Below, piece by piece: positions 17,201 to 25,083 of a stretch of 64,000 nucleotides of DNA. Location: positions 310,001-374,000 of the forward strand of contig CBDCQE010000003.1 of the NCBI GenBank assembly GCA_965220505.1, given 5' to 3'. The notes beneath the pieces were generated by a model. That model made no database searches. It was given only the letters and a program-made list of their open reading frames with translations, and was not told the DNA's origin. Position 1 is the first letter of the stretch; each line of letters begins with the position of its first letter. Origin of the DNA: Bin87 sp965220505 (GTDB lineage: Bacteria; Chloroflexota; Dehalococcoidia; Lucifugimonadales; UBA3495). A program made the position numbers and the translations under genes.

Positions 17201-17634
17201 AGGCGGCCAGCATCAACCTGTCCCCCGGCATGGGGGTGCTGCTCAGCATCTCCGACAACGCCAAGGCCGATTCCTTGCCCCTGATCCGTGGCCTGGCCGA
17301 CGCCGGGTGCCGGCTGTACGCCACGGAGGGCACCGCGGCGATGATCACCGCAATGGACCTGCCCGTGACGACCATCACCAAGCGGATTGGTCAGGGCTCG
17401 CCGGACGTGCTGGACGTGATCAACGACGGAACGGTGGGTGCGGTGGTCAACACCCTGTCCGGCGACTCCTCGGTGATGCGGGACGGTTTCTACATCCGCC
17501 GGGCCGCGGTGGAGCGGCGCATACCCTGCTTTACCTCGCTGGATACCGCCCGGGCTGCCATGGAGAGCATGCTGACCGGCCTGGACAACTACAACATCCT
17601 GACCACGGACGAGTACCTGGCCGCGCCTCTTTAG
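14299..17634 (+). CDS. carB: Carbamoyl-phosphate synthase large subunit
   Basis: A 1,111-residue synthase with the two homologous ATP-grasp halves: VLVIGSGPIVIGQAAEFDYA with GGQTGLNLAVALA in the first (to about residue 550) and AIVIGSGPIRIGQGIEFDYC with GGQTAINLSQSLA in the second. NPRVSRSSALASKATGYP and NPRGSRTIPFISKVTG are the paired metal/substrate motifs. The last 140 residues form the MGS-like allosteric domain (GCRLYATEGTAAMI). It starts with TTG, with AGAGG about 9 bases upstream. A short Ser/Asp-rich insert (SPSVSPSDDANDT) precedes the second NPRGSR motif. It is the last gene of the operon; a palindromic repeat follows. Confidence 0.96.
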   Translation: MTDAPQQPRKVLVIGSGPIVIGQAAEFDYAGTQACKALREEGVVTVLVNSNPATIMTDHDVADRVYIEPLTVPVLERIIATERPDGVLPTLGGQTGLNLAVALADAGVLDRYNVRLLGTPLETIRKAEDRDFFRQFLTDIGEPMPPNRTVSNMDEAMAYRTEVGLPLVIRPAYTLGGTGGGIAETEEEFLTIVESGLAASPISQVLLERSLVGWKEVEYEVIRDGADNCITVCNMENFDPMGAHTGDSIVVAPSQTLTDKEYQMLRTASLKIIRGLGIEGGCNIQLALRPHPDAMRNRPGDWDADSDYYVIEVNPRVSRSSALASKATGYPIARVSAKIAVGRRLDEIPNAVTGSTGAAFEPALDYCVVKIPRWPFDKFPDGDRSVTTQMKATGEVMAIDRSFEAALQKATRALEQPNTSLLWEAQDWRNLSIRGGYQQLLDALPLDPNDLRLWGLTAALRRGVTRDQLVGHTSIDPWFIAALERIVDQERRLLGNPLTPPTLLASKRLGFADAEIATLSGLLPEQVRQLRLQHGIKPVFKMVDTCAAEFEAATPYYYSAYDTENEAPPLEGRKAIVIGSGPIRIGQGIEFDYCSVHAAWALSQEGVASIMVNSNPETVSTDFDTSDRLYFEPLDEEAVRDIIDNETVDDKPPPSLVQFGGQTAINLSQSLAAAGLPILGSSAEAIDIASDRQKFERFLVDLGIPQPPGATVQSVDQALRVAQRIGYPVVVRPSYVLGGRAMEIVRNATELIRYLTIATEVTPEREVLVDHYMEGRECEVDAICDGKQVLIPGIMEHVERAGVHSGDSMAIYPGLNLTEEEVDTLVDYTTRIGLALGVRGLMNIQFVLQGGNAYRSPSVSPSDDANDTTVYVLEVNPRGSRTIPFISKVTGVPVANLATRVMLNAELADMGYQGGLWPRQKLVGIKAPVFSMSKLVGVDWYMGPEMKSTGEVMGIDRDFTGALTKALQAASINLSPGMGVLLSISDNAKADSLPLIRGLADAGCRLYATEGTAAMITAMDLPVTTITKRIGQGSPDVLDVINDGTVGAVVNTLSGDSSVMRDGFYIRRAAVERRIPCFTSLDTARAAMESMLTGLDNYNILTTDEYLAAPL

Positions 17635-17661
17635 GGTGCGTTAACGCGCCAGATGCAGGCC

Positions 17662-17743
17662 GTCATTCCGGCTTTCGCCGGAATCCAGTGAGGCCAAGGT
17701 TCTGCTGGTGGGGATTTCTGGGTTCCTGCTTTCGCAGGAACGA
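17662..17743. repeat. Pair of palindromic repeats after carB
   Basis: GTCATTCCGGCTTTCGCCGG continues to AATCCAG (17662-17688) and is itself a hairpin. CTGGGTTCCTGCTTTCGCAGG continues to AACGAC (17718-17743), a second hairpin, and the two together form a larger inverted pair. It belongs to the same family as the inner element at 9291-9391. It lies in the gap between carB and the convergent ornithine cyclodeaminase gene and may end transcription from both sides. Confidence 0.75.
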
Positions 17744-17765
17744 CGTAGCACCTGGTTCGCTGACC

Positions 17766-18719
17766 CTACCACTCCACGTCCACGCCGATTTCGAGTTCTT
17801 TGGCTCGGTCCAAAGCCAGCTTGGCGGCCGCGACGTCGGCCAGGCCGGTGCCCATCAGCTTGCAGTAGATGATTTGGTCCGCGCCTTCCCGGCCCGGGAC
17901 GCTGCCGGCGGCCACATGGCGTAGTTCGTGGAATTGGCTCCAGCGCACCAGGCCCCGGTCCACCGCAGCGTTGATGTCGCCGCACTCCAGCGGGGCCTGC
18001 TCCAGCGAGTCGACGAACCGGCGACCGGCCCTGGTCAGCACGGCGTCGTCCACCTCGAGGCTGGTCGGACGCGTCGGACCGGCTCCGATGACGGTAGCGC
18101 CTGCGGACAGCCATTCGCCCTGGATCACCGGAGTAACCGCCGGGGCGATGCCGATGACCACCGCGCAGTCCGCAACGGCGTCCCGGTTGCTCTCGGCGGG
18201 GATCACTGGGCGGCCCAGTTCCTCGGACATGCGCGTTGCGAATGCCTGGCGGCGTTCCGCGTTTCGGCTGTACGCGTAGATCTCGCCAACGTCGCGCACG
18301 GCGCATGCGGCGCGCAGTTGGTCTCCCGCCTGGTTGCCGGTGCCGACTATGCCGAGCCGAGGAACGCCAGCGTTGGCAAGCATCTTCAGGGCTGCCCCGG
18401 TGGTGGCGCCGGTGCGCAGTTGCCCCAGCCGGTTGGCCTGGGTGTAGAGCAGCAGGCTTCCCGATGCAGCATCATAGAGGCTCACCTGGAATGAATAGCC
18501 ATTGGCGGTGAAGGTGAACGTCTTGACGCCGAATACGCCGTCATAGGACAGACCGCCACCCATGACCGCCAGATAACCACCGGGCACGTTTATCTTGCGC
18601 CGGGTCAGGTTGGCGGCCTCCCCGCGCCCGTAGTTGGCCATCATCGACTCGATGGCCGGCAGCATTTCGGGCAGGCCGACACAGCGGTCTACATCGGCGT
18701 CGGTGAGAAAACGGGCCAT
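17766..18719 (-). CDS. Ornithine cyclodeaminase / mu-crystallin family protein
   Basis: A 317-residue NAD(P)-dependent family member. The N-terminal half has NLTRRKINVPGGYLAVMGGG and GVKTFTF; the substrate helix RTGATTGAALKML is followed by the Rossmann motif LGIVGTGNQAGDQ and AGATVIGAGPTRP. Members act as ornithine cyclodeaminases, ketimine reductases or amino-acid dehydrogenases, so the precise reaction is open. It follows a ferredoxin gene by 30 bp on the same strand, suggesting co-transcription. Confidence 0.88.
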   Translation of the reverse strand: MARFLTDADVDRCVGLPEMLPAIESMMANYGRGEAANLTRRKINVPGGYLAVMGGGLSYDGVFGVKTFTFTANGYSFQVSLYDAASGSLLLYTQANRLGQLRTGATTGAALKMLANAGVPRLGIVGTGNQAGDQLRAACAVRDVGEIYAYSRNAERRQAFATRMSEELGRPVIPAESNRDAVADCAVVIGIAPAVTPVIQGEWLSAGATVIGAGPTRPTSLEVDDAVLTRAGRRFVDSLEQAPLECGDINAAVDRGLVRWSQFHELRHVAAGSVPGREGADQIIYCKLMGTGLADVAAAKLALDRAKELEIGVDVEW

Positions 18720-18749
18720 GGTGGGTGTCAGCGGTGCGGGGAGTCGGGA

Positions 18750-18989
18750 TTACGAGAAGTAGAGCCGGTTCTTGCGGATGTATTCCCGCTGATCGGCCGG
18801 AACGGTGAATTCGTCGAAAATGGCCTGTACCGGGCAGACCGCCACGCAGTAGGCGCAGTCAATGCAGTCGTCGGGATTGATGTAGTACATCGGTGCGTCG
18901 TCGTCGGAATGGATACAATCCACGGGACAAACATCGACGCAGGAGGCGTCCTTCACTCCCTCGCAAGGTTGTGTAATCACGAATGCCAT
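18750..18989 (-). CDS. 7Fe/8Fe-type ferredoxin
   Basis: A 79-residue electron carrier. The first cluster region, CEGVKDASCVDVCPVDC, has the C-x7-C-x3-CP spacing typical of a [3Fe-4S] site in seven-iron ferredoxins, and CIDCAYCVAVCP binds a [4Fe-4S] cluster. The C-terminus ends at REYIRKNRLYFS. It is the promoter-proximal gene of a likely two-gene operon with the ornithine cyclodeaminase homologue and is divergent from a LysR regulator 308 bp away. Confidence 0.9.
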   Translation of the reverse strand: MAFVITQPCEGVKDASCVDVCPVDCIHSDDDAPMYYINPDDCIDCAYCVAVCPVQAIFDEFTVPADQREYIRKNRLYFS

Positions 18990-19191
18990 CAGACTACCTC
19001 GGCCGCGGGCGAAAGATCGTGGTCAAATGTCCGTCAACACTACGACCGGCACGGCCTATCGAGTACCCGCTAGTGCGGCGTATTCTGCGGTTTGTCCCGA
19101 TATTTTGTCAAGGCATACGGGCTGCATATTGCTATCGCCGCCGGCGATACGTTTCGGGCGGAGCCGAACCCGAACGGACGGCAGAGCCGGG

Positions 19192-19250
19192 TTGACAACG
19201 GTTACCGGTTTGCATTATCCGCTCCGTTGATATAGTATATCGCTCATATT
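19192..19250 (+). promoter_or_regulatory. Candidate promoter/operator in the ferredoxin-LysR intergenic region
   Basis: The 308-base gap between the divergent ferredoxin and LysR genes holds no gene. TTGACA at 19192-19197 makes a good -35 box, with a weak -10 (TTATCC) at 17-base spacing. GATATAGTATATC just downstream (19229-19241) is a short palindrome with the AT-rich T-N11-A shape that LysR proteins bind. These are inferences from pattern only. Confidence 0.4.
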
Positions 19251-19297
19251 ACGGAATCGCCCCGGCGTACCACGCGAATCAGCAAGGTGTAGTGTCA

Positions 19298-20257
19298 ATG
19301 GAACTGCGAGAGATTATCAGCTTTTACCATGTCGCCAGGCTGCGCAGCGTGTCCAAGGCGGCAAGAAAGCTGGAACTGGGGCAGCCCACGGTAACCACCC
19401 ACCTGAGAAAGCTGGAGGGTGAATTCGGTATCACCCTCTTTGACCGCATCAAACGGCCCATACAGCTCACCTCCGAGGGTTCGCTGTTTTACGAGCTGGT
19501 GACGCCCATTGTGGAGTCCATCGACACCCTGAAAACGCAGATGGATTACTCGGAAGGCCGGGGCTCTTTCGTGGTCGGCGCGTATCCGGACATCGTTTCG
19601 TACCACCTCCCGAGGCCAATTCGCCAGTTCCGCGCGCGGTACCCTGACGTCAGGATGCGATTGGTGGCCCGGTCGTACGCCAACCTCATCCAGCTGGTCA
19701 AGTCCGGCGAGGTGGACCTGGCGCTCTGCTCCGCCCCGCCTACGGATGACCCCTCGTTGGAGTTCTCGCAGCTGTTCGATTACAACGTGGTGCTGATCAC
19801 CGAGCCCAGCCACGACCTGCTGCGCCGGGATCCCGTATCGATCGAGGATATGGCGAAATTCCCGCTGATCCTGAACAGTCCGGAGAGCCTCAGCCGGCGG
19901 CGGGTGGAGCAGAAACTACGGGAGCGGAGCGTCAACTACGACGTTGTTCTGGAAATGGACAACACCGAGATGATCAAGCGATACGTGGCAATCGGGATGG
20001 GCATTGCCATCGTGAGCGACTTCACCCTGCATCCGGAGGACCACGACCGGCTGGCGGTGGTGCGCCTGGACCACATATTCCCGTCGGCCAACATCGGCGT
20101 GTGCACGCTTCGCGGCAAGTTCCACGGCCGCGGCGTCCGCAACTTCATCAACACGCTCGCTGAGAACCTGTCCGGCTTCCACGCCGACCTGTGGGACTGG
20201 GACGTGGACCACGGCGGCGAGCCAAGGACGGAGGCCATCGCCAGCGCGACGCAGTAG
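19298..20257 (+). CDS. LysR-family transcriptional regulator
   Basis: A 319-residue regulator. The N-terminal winged helix-turn-helix has FYHVARLRSVSKAARKLELG and QPTVTTHLRKLE, then FGITLFDRIKRPIQLTSEG. The effector-binding domain (about 90-300) shows VGAYPDIVSY, GEVDLALCSAPP and YVAIGMGIAIVSDF. The ATG at 19298 is preferred; a GTG 6 bases upstream is in frame. It is divergent from the ferredoxin/cyclodeaminase operon, a usual arrangement for a LysR target, but its effector is unknown. Confidence 0.92.
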   Translation: MELREIISFYHVARLRSVSKAARKLELGQPTVTTHLRKLEGEFGITLFDRIKRPIQLTSEGSLFYELVTPIVESIDTLKTQMDYSEGRGSFVVGAYPDIVSYHLPRPIRQFRARYPDVRMRLVARSYANLIQLVKSGEVDLALCSAPPTDDPSLEFSQLFDYNVVLITEPSHDLLRRDPVSIEDMAKFPLILNSPESLSRRRVEQKLRERSVNYDVVLEMDNTEMIKRYVAIGMGIAIVSDFTLHPEDHDRLAVVRLDHIFPSANIGVCTLRGKFHGRGVRNFINTLAENLSGFHADLWDWDVDHGGEPRTEAIASATQ

Positions 20258-20320
20258 CCCCACCGTGGCGCCAATTTCAGCGTGGTACACTGAAACTAAC
20301 CCACAATGGGGGTTCACACC

Positions 20321-20611
20321 ATGCTTGACCGCATCAGCAAAATAATTGCCATCATTGCGGCGAGCGTCGCCAGCGTCGTCATCCTCATCGGCGGCGTCGC
20401 ATGGGCCATCCGCCTTGACACCGACATGCGGATCGTCAAGAGCGAAGTAGTCGAGCTGAAGGGCGAAGTCGCCGAGCTGCGTCAGGATATGGACGAAGTG
20501 AAGGAAAACCAGCGGCTCATCCTGCAAGCCCTGGAAGGATTGCACGTCGCCATCGCAAACCACACCCACGACGCGGACGGCCGTGCGCAGATCCCGCTGT
20601 CTAGCCAGTGA
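20321..20611 (+). CDS. Small membrane-anchored coiled-coil protein
   Basis: About 96 residues. One N-terminal transmembrane helix (IIAIIAASVASVVILIGGVA) is followed by a heptad-like segment (VKSEVVELKGEVAELRQDMD) and a His-rich polar tail (IANHTHDADG). The ATG at 20321 is preferred because GGGGG precedes it by 8 bases; another ATG at 20306 is in frame. No function is known; the shape is that of a membrane-tethered coiled coil. Confidence 0.65.
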   Translation: MLDRISKIIAIIAASVASVVILIGGVAWAIRLDTDMRIVKSEVVELKGEVAELRQDMDEVKENQRLILQALEGLHVAIANHTHDADGRAQIPLSSQ

Positions 20612-20672
20612 GCCTGGAAGCGCTTACATCGCCAGCGCCACCTAGTAACCGGCACCACCCGGACGAGCCAAG

Positions 20673-20703
20673 AAGTGGGGCGGGTGCTGAACCCGCCCCA
20701 CTT
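20673..20703. terminator. Perfect hairpin between convergent genes
   Basis: AAGTGGGGCGGGT (20673-20685) and ACCCGCCCCACTT (20691-20703) are perfect 13-base arms around a 5-base loop. It lies between the stops of two convergent genes and has only short T runs, so a bidirectional terminator is likely but not certain. Confidence 0.7.
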
Positions 20704-20711
20704 GCTGTCCG

Positions 20712-21458
20712 CTAGGGGATCCGCCCCAGGAACTCGGCGCCGCCCCGTGCGACCCAGGCGTTCCACGAGGTCATCAGGAAGCGCGCTCCCTTATCCACGT
20801 AGGATGCCACGTTGTCGTCGTTGACCAGGGTGCCGGCGGTGCGTCCGGCGTTCACTATGCGCGCTATGGCGTCGTCGATGGCCGACTGGACTTCGGGGTG
20901 ACCGACGTTGCCGATGTGACCCATGGTCTGGGCCAGGTCGGTGGGCGCCACGAAAAATACGTCCACGCCGTCAACTTTCAGGATATCGTCCAGGTTGTCC
21001 AGCGCGGTGACTTCTTCAATCAGCACGACCACCATGGTCTGGTCGTTGGCCTGGTGCACGTAGTCGGACACTCCGAAGGACTGCCGACCGCCGAACATTC
21101 CGCGATACCCTAGTGGGGCGAATTTTGCCGCGCCGACGGCGGCCTCCGCCTCCTCGCGGGTGTTCACGTGGGGCAGCACGATACCCATGGAACCGCGGTC
21201 CAGGGTGCGGGTAATCAGCGCGGCGTCGTTGGCGTTGCAGCGGGTGATGGACGCCATGCCCCACAGGTCGCAGGCACGGGTCATGTCGCCCAGGGCTTCC
21301 CAGTCCACCGGGCCGTGCTCGCACTCCATCCAGGCGGAGTCAAATCCCAGTGGGCCCAGAAAGTCGATGATCTCGCTGGTCATCAGGCCGGAGATGCAGG
21401 TGGCCGGCTGCCCCTGCCGCAACTTGTCCTTGGCCCGGTTCGCACGTATCGCTGCCAC
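20712..21458 (-). CDS. HpcH/HpaI family aldolase
   Basis: A 248-residue class II pyruvate aldolase homologue. DSAWMECEHGPVDWEAL carries the acidic/His pattern of the family, followed by GIVLPHVNTREEAEAAV, FAPLGYRGM, VVLIEEVTALDNLDDIL (metal-ligand Glu) and GVDVFFVAPTDLAQTMG. Such enzymes cleave 2-keto-3-deoxy or 4-hydroxy-2-oxo acids. The GTG at 21458 is set by an AGGAGG 7 bases upstream. The aldehyde partner is unknown. Confidence 0.88.
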   Translation of the reverse strand: MAAIRANRAKDKLRQGQPATCISGLMTSEIIDFLGPLGFDSAWMECEHGPVDWEALGDMTRACDLWGMASITRCNANDAALITRTLDRGSMGIVLPHVNTREEAEAAVGAAKFAPLGYRGMFGGRQSFGVSDYVHQANDQTMVVVLIEEVTALDNLDDILKVDGVDVFFVAPTDLAQTMGHIGNVGHPEVQSAIDDAIARIVNAGRTAGTLVNDDNVASYVDKGARFLMTSWNAWVARGGAEFLGRIP

Positions 21459-21543
21459 GGTAGATCCTCCTGAAAGGTGGGTTCGCGGCAGTATACCAGC
21501 ATCGGCCCCCAGCACTGCGGCAGTTTGGGCCGCAGTTCAATGG

Positions 21544-22302
21544 CTACTGTTTCACCTCGTAGCCCCGTGGGGTGACCATGCGTCCGTTGTGGACGTAGGT
21601 GTTGGAGTTGCCGATCACCACGGTGGTGAACATATCCACGCCCAGGGCTTCTCCATCTAGCCCGCCCAGGTCGGCGAGGCCCACCGCCTGCTCGGGCCGG
21701 TAGGCGTGCCGGACGATGCCCACCGGTGTCTCCGGCGCTCGATGCTTCAAGAAGATCTCCCGCGCCTCGTCGAGTTGGCTCGTGCGCCGCCGGCTGCGCG
21801 GGTTGTAGAGCGCGGCTACGAAGTCGCCGGCGGCCGCGGCCTCGAGCCGACGCCGGATTTGCTCCCACGGGGTGAGCAGGTTGCTGAGGCTGATCGCGCA
21901 GAAGTCCTGCATCAGGGGCGATCCCAGCAGCGCGGCCGCCGATTGCAGGGCAGACACTCCGGGAACCGACTCCACGGCGGGGTTGGCGCCATCCCAATTG
22001 CGGTCCGTAAGGATACGGTACACCGGGCCGGCCATGCCGTAGATCCCGGCGTCGCCGGAGGAAACCACAGCCACGGTTTTGCCCGAGTAGGCGATATCCA
22101 CCGCCAGGGCGGCGCGTTCCAACTCCTGGCCCAGTTCCATGCTGTGCAGCGTCTTGCCGGATGCCGGCTCCGCCACCTGATCGATGTAGTAGCGGTAGCC
22201 GACCAGTTCATCGCTATCTGCGATAGCGGCGGCGGCGGCCGGCGTCAGATGCCCGGCGTCGCCAGGCCCCAGACCGACGAGGTAGAGTTTGCCAGGGTTC
22301 AT
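21544..22302 (-). CDS. cobJ: Precorrin-3B / cobalt-precorrin-3 C17-methyltransferase
   Basis: A 252-residue tetrapyrrole methylase. LYLVGLGPGDAGHLTPAAAA and YRYYIDQV are the CobJ/CbiH signature, with VVSSGDAGIYGMAG and VPGVSALQSAAALLGSPL forming the SAM site. It methylates C17 with ring contraction. The start overlaps the cbiG stop by four bases. It is the last gene of the cobalamin operon. Confidence 0.93.
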   Translation of the reverse strand: MNPGKLYLVGLGPGDAGHLTPAAAAAIADSDELVGYRYYIDQVAEPASGKTLHSMELGQELERAALAVDIAYSGKTVAVVSSGDAGIYGMAGPVYRILTDRNWDGANPAVESVPGVSALQSAAALLGSPLMQDFCAISLSNLLTPWEQIRRRLEAAAAGDFVAALYNPRSRRRTSQLDEAREIFLKHRAPETPVGIVRHAYRPEQAVGLADLGGLDGEALGVDMFTTVVIGNSNTYVHNGRMVTPRGYEVKQ

Positions 22303-23450
22303 GTAATCACTTTGTCTGATGGAATGCGCGCCACAGCGACGGTAGCACGGTCGGATTTGGTGCGGGGCACGATAACCCCGGATGTTCCGGCTGCCAGCAT
22401 GGCGGCCGGCTCGGCGACGCCGAACACTCCCAGCAGGTCCCGCGCTGCGGATGCGGTGGGCCGATGGAGGCCAGATGCACTGCCGCCCGTGTCGACGGAG
22501 TCGGCCGCTGCGGAGTTCAACTGATCGCTGTCGTAGGTCTCAATGGGCACGGAGAGGGACCCGGCCAGGGCGAGAATCCCGTCTTCGTTGGCCTTGATGT
22601 CGACCGTGGCGATTTTGGCCAGGCTCATCGACGCCAGGCCGTTTTCTTCCAGGGTGTGCAGCAGCAGTTCACGCAGGTGGTCTTCCGACACCCCACGCCG
22701 GCAACCCACTCCGGCCACCAGTGTCGGCGGGCGGTAGGCTACCAGCGGGCGACCAGTTTCCAGCGCGAACAGCCGGTCTGACACGATGAGCGCAGCCGCG
22801 TAACCGGCGTCCTGTACATCGGACAGGTAGGTTACGGGGAATATGCTGGTCGATAACGGGGTATCATCCGGCCAAGAAACTCCTGCTTCGGGGTCGATCC
22901 ACAAAGCCACCGGGTCGCGGTTTACCACAGCGGCCGCAACGCGGGTGAGGTCGGTTGGTGACGCCTCAGCACGCCAGCCCTCGTCACGTCCGACCAGGTC
23001 GATCGCCGTAACGTCCAGCGCATCGGAAGCCGAGGTCACGACGGCCTGCGCGCCTATGGCGTCCGCCACTCGGTTCGCCAGCGCGTCCGCGCCCCCGAGG
23101 TGACCGGACAAGACGCTTACGGCGTAGCGCCCGGCATCGTCCACGCATACCACCGCCGGGTCCTGCCGTTTGCTTCCGAGCACCGGAGCGAGCAAACGCA
23201 CGGCCGCGCCAACGGGCAGAAAGACCACCAACGCTGCGTGCTGCGAGAACAGGTCCTGAATCACCGGGCGCAGGGGCAGGTCGTAATGCTGATGCCCTTC
23301 ATCGCTGAGGGATGAATTCCCGCCGGTTCGCCGTTCCAGGTACAGAGTGGCGTCGATGATCGACGACACCAGCCGGCGCGCCAGGACCGCGCCCGGCCGG
23401 GACACTGCGATGATGGCGATTTGGGTCGGGGCAACTTCCGGAACGGGCAT
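22299..23450 (-). CDS. cbiG: Cobalt-precorrin-5A hydrolase
   Basis: A 383-residue CbiG, which opens the lactone of cobalt-precorrin-5A and marks the anaerobic route. The N-terminal and middle parts have ALVVFLPVGAAVRLLAPVLG, KRQDPAVVCVDDAGRYAVSVL and SGHLGGADALANRVA. The C-terminal domain (about 240-370) has VAGVGCRRGVSEDHLRELL. It lies 12 bp after cobM and overlaps cobJ by 4 bp. Confidence 0.92.
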   Translation of the reverse strand: MPVPEVAPTQIAIIAVSRPGAVLARRLVSSIIDATLYLERRTGGNSSLSDEGHQHYDLPLRPVIQDLFSQHAALVVFLPVGAAVRLLAPVLGSKRQDPAVVCVDDAGRYAVSVLSGHLGGADALANRVADAIGAQAVVTSASDALDVTAIDLVGRDEGWRAEASPTDLTRVAAAVVNRDPVALWIDPEAGVSWPDDTPLSTSIFPVTYLSDVQDAGYAAALIVSDRLFALETGRPLVAYRPPTLVAGVGCRRGVSEDHLRELLLHTLEENGLASMSLAKIATVDIKANEDGILALAGSLSVPIETYDSDQLNSAAADSVDTGGSASGLHRPTASAARDLLGVFGVAEPAAMLAAGTSGVIVPRTKSDRATVAVARIPSDKVIT

Positions 23451-23462
23451 GGCTACGGGCGG

Positions 23463-24356
23463 TCAGTCGTCGCCGGTCGAGGTATGGACCGCGCGTTCCG
23501 GTTGGACTTCGTAACCGCCAGCCTCGTAGAGTTCCGTACGATCAGCAGCGGCGTGGTCGCCCTGGCCGGCGCGGCGGTACAGGTGCGTGTACTCGTCGGA
23601 GTACAGATGGGAAACAGCAACCCGCTCGTCGGACTCGGGGTCGAGCAGCTTGGGGTCCACCGCCTTGCCAACGATGATCAGGGCCTGCAGGGTGATCTTG
23701 GCGTCGCGCACCTTCTGGGCGATGTCGGTCAGTGTCCCGCGGATGATCTGTTCGTCCGGCCAGCCCACGCGGTAGGCGACGGCAACCGGAGTGTCGGCGG
23801 GGTAGCCGGCCTCCTGGAGTTGGTTGGCGATACGGAACATGCGCGTTACGCTGAGGAAGATCACCAGGGTACTTCCGTGGCGGGCCAGTCCGACCAGATC
23901 TTCACCCTCGGGCATGGGCACGCGACCCTCGGCGCGGGTCATGATTACCGTCTGGGAAACCTCGGGCACAGTCAGCTCGGACTTGAGCACGGCCGCAGCG
24001 GCAAAAGCGGCGCTGACGCCGGGAATGATCTCATAGTCAATTCCTTCCGCTTCCAGTATCCGCATCTGTTCCAGGGTTGCGCCGTACAGCGATGGATCGC
24101 CGCTCTGGATGCGGGCCACGGTCTTGCCCTCTGACACCGCTCGCAGGGTGACCTGCATGATTTCGGGCAGGGCCATCTCCTTGCTGCCGTAGACCGCGGC
24201 CCCGGGCTTGGCGTAACCGGCGATCTCGGCGGGCACCAGTGAGTCGGCGTAGATGATCACGTCGGCCTCGTCGATGATCCGCTTGGCCTTGAGGGTGAGT
24301 AGTTCTGGATCCCCCGGGCCGGCGCCGATGATATAGACCTTGCCGTCGTTAGCCAT
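23463..24356 (-). CDS. cobM: Precorrin-4 / cobalt-precorrin-4 C11-methyltransferase
   Basis: A 297-residue tetrapyrrole methylase with VYIIGAGPGDPELLTLKAKR, YADSLVPAEIAGYAKPGA, RIQSGDPSLYGATLEQM and IIPGVSAAFAAAA, the CobM/CbiF pattern. The C-terminal 45 residues beyond the catalytic fold are polar and without known motif. GGGAG precedes the ATG by 8 bases. In the anaerobic setting here cbiF would be an equally valid name. Confidence 0.93.
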   Translation of the reverse strand: MANDGKVYIIGAGPGDPELLTLKAKRIIDEADVIIYADSLVPAEIAGYAKPGAAVYGSKEMALPEIMQVTLRAVSEGKTVARIQSGDPSLYGATLEQMRILEAEGIDYEIIPGVSAAFAAAAVLKSELTVPEVSQTVIMTRAEGRVPMPEGEDLVGLARHGSTLVIFLSVTRMFRIANQLQEAGYPADTPVAVAYRVGWPDEQIIRGTLTDIAQKVRDAKITLQALIIVGKAVDPKLLDPESDERVAVSHLYSDEYTHLYRRAGQGDHAAADRTELYEAGGYEVQPERAVHTSTGDD

Positions 24357-24370
24357 GTAGTCGCTCCCTT

Positions 24371-25066
24371 CTATTTATCGTCGTTCATGTCGTCCCGATT
24401 GACAACGGTTCGGAACGTCAAGGATAGCCGGCGTTTACGTGGCCGGCGCCCAGTATCCGTTACCTCGGACTTGCGTGGCGCAATGCCGTGTTGCCAGACG
24501 GAACGCGCGTCTCCGGTCAGAAGGACGCAGGAACCGCGCCGTAGCAGAGCCGGAGACTTGTCGCGCCAATTCTCGGAGAAATCCATCTCCCAATCGTCAA
24601 GCAGGGATATGGTGCAAACCGTCGGCCCAAAGCCGGGATGATCAATGTGCGTAGCGATGCCCTGCCCTGGCAGGTACTCGTTGACAATGACCTGCTCCGG
24701 CTCCCGGTCAAACAGCCCGGTTTCGTCATACAGCCTTTGCGCCAAGTCTAGCAACCAGTCCGGCAGCGCGCCAATGTGCATGTCCGGCGTAATGGCCCGC
24801 GCCTTGTAGTCATAGCGCCAGCCGTAATGCTGCACCCGGCGGCTGAGGTCGTTCCGCCACTCATCCACGGCGGCGTCAACCCGCTGGACACAGTAGTACT
24901 GCTCTTCATGCGTCAGGAAATTCTCCACGAACTTGAGGCCCGACACCGCATCCACTTCCTGTAAGCCAGAGCAGTTGCTGATGTTGAGGTTGAGATGTCG
25001 CGACGTGACTGGGCTGGTCGTGTGGTCTGTGACGTCGTCCTCAATAAAAGAGATCTGGGACGTCAT
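24371..25066 (-). CDS. AlkB-like Fe(II)/2-oxoglutarate dioxygenase
   Basis: A 231-residue dioxygenase of the AlkB type. THIDHPGFGPTV supplies His-x-Asp, WQHGIAPRKSE the distal His, and RKRRLSLTFR the 2-oxoglutarate-binding Arg. VIVNEYLPGQGIATHIDHP fits AlkB homologues that oxidatively demethylate nucleic acids or proteins. A perfect AGGAGGT stands 5 bases before the ATG at 25066. It sits between cobI and cobM, although it has no known part in cobalamin synthesis, and its GC is lower than that of the cob genes. Confidence 0.85.
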   Translation of the reverse strand: MTSQISFIEDDVTDHTTSPVTSRHLNLNISNCSGLQEVDAVSGLKFVENFLTHEEQYYCVQRVDAAVDEWRNDLSRRVQHYGWRYDYKARAITPDMHIGALPDWLLDLAQRLYDETGLFDREPEQVIVNEYLPGQGIATHIDHPGFGPTVCTISLLDDWEMDFSENWRDKSPALLRRGSCVLLTGDARSVWQHGIAPRKSEVTDTGRRPRKRRLSLTFRTVVNRDDMNDDK

Positions 25067-25083
25067 TCTTGGACCTCCTGCCG

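Noticed and set aside
9235..17743. CRISPR array from repeated GTCATTCCGGC units
   Set aside because: Copies are few, palindromic and scattered, with no regular spacers and no cas genes.
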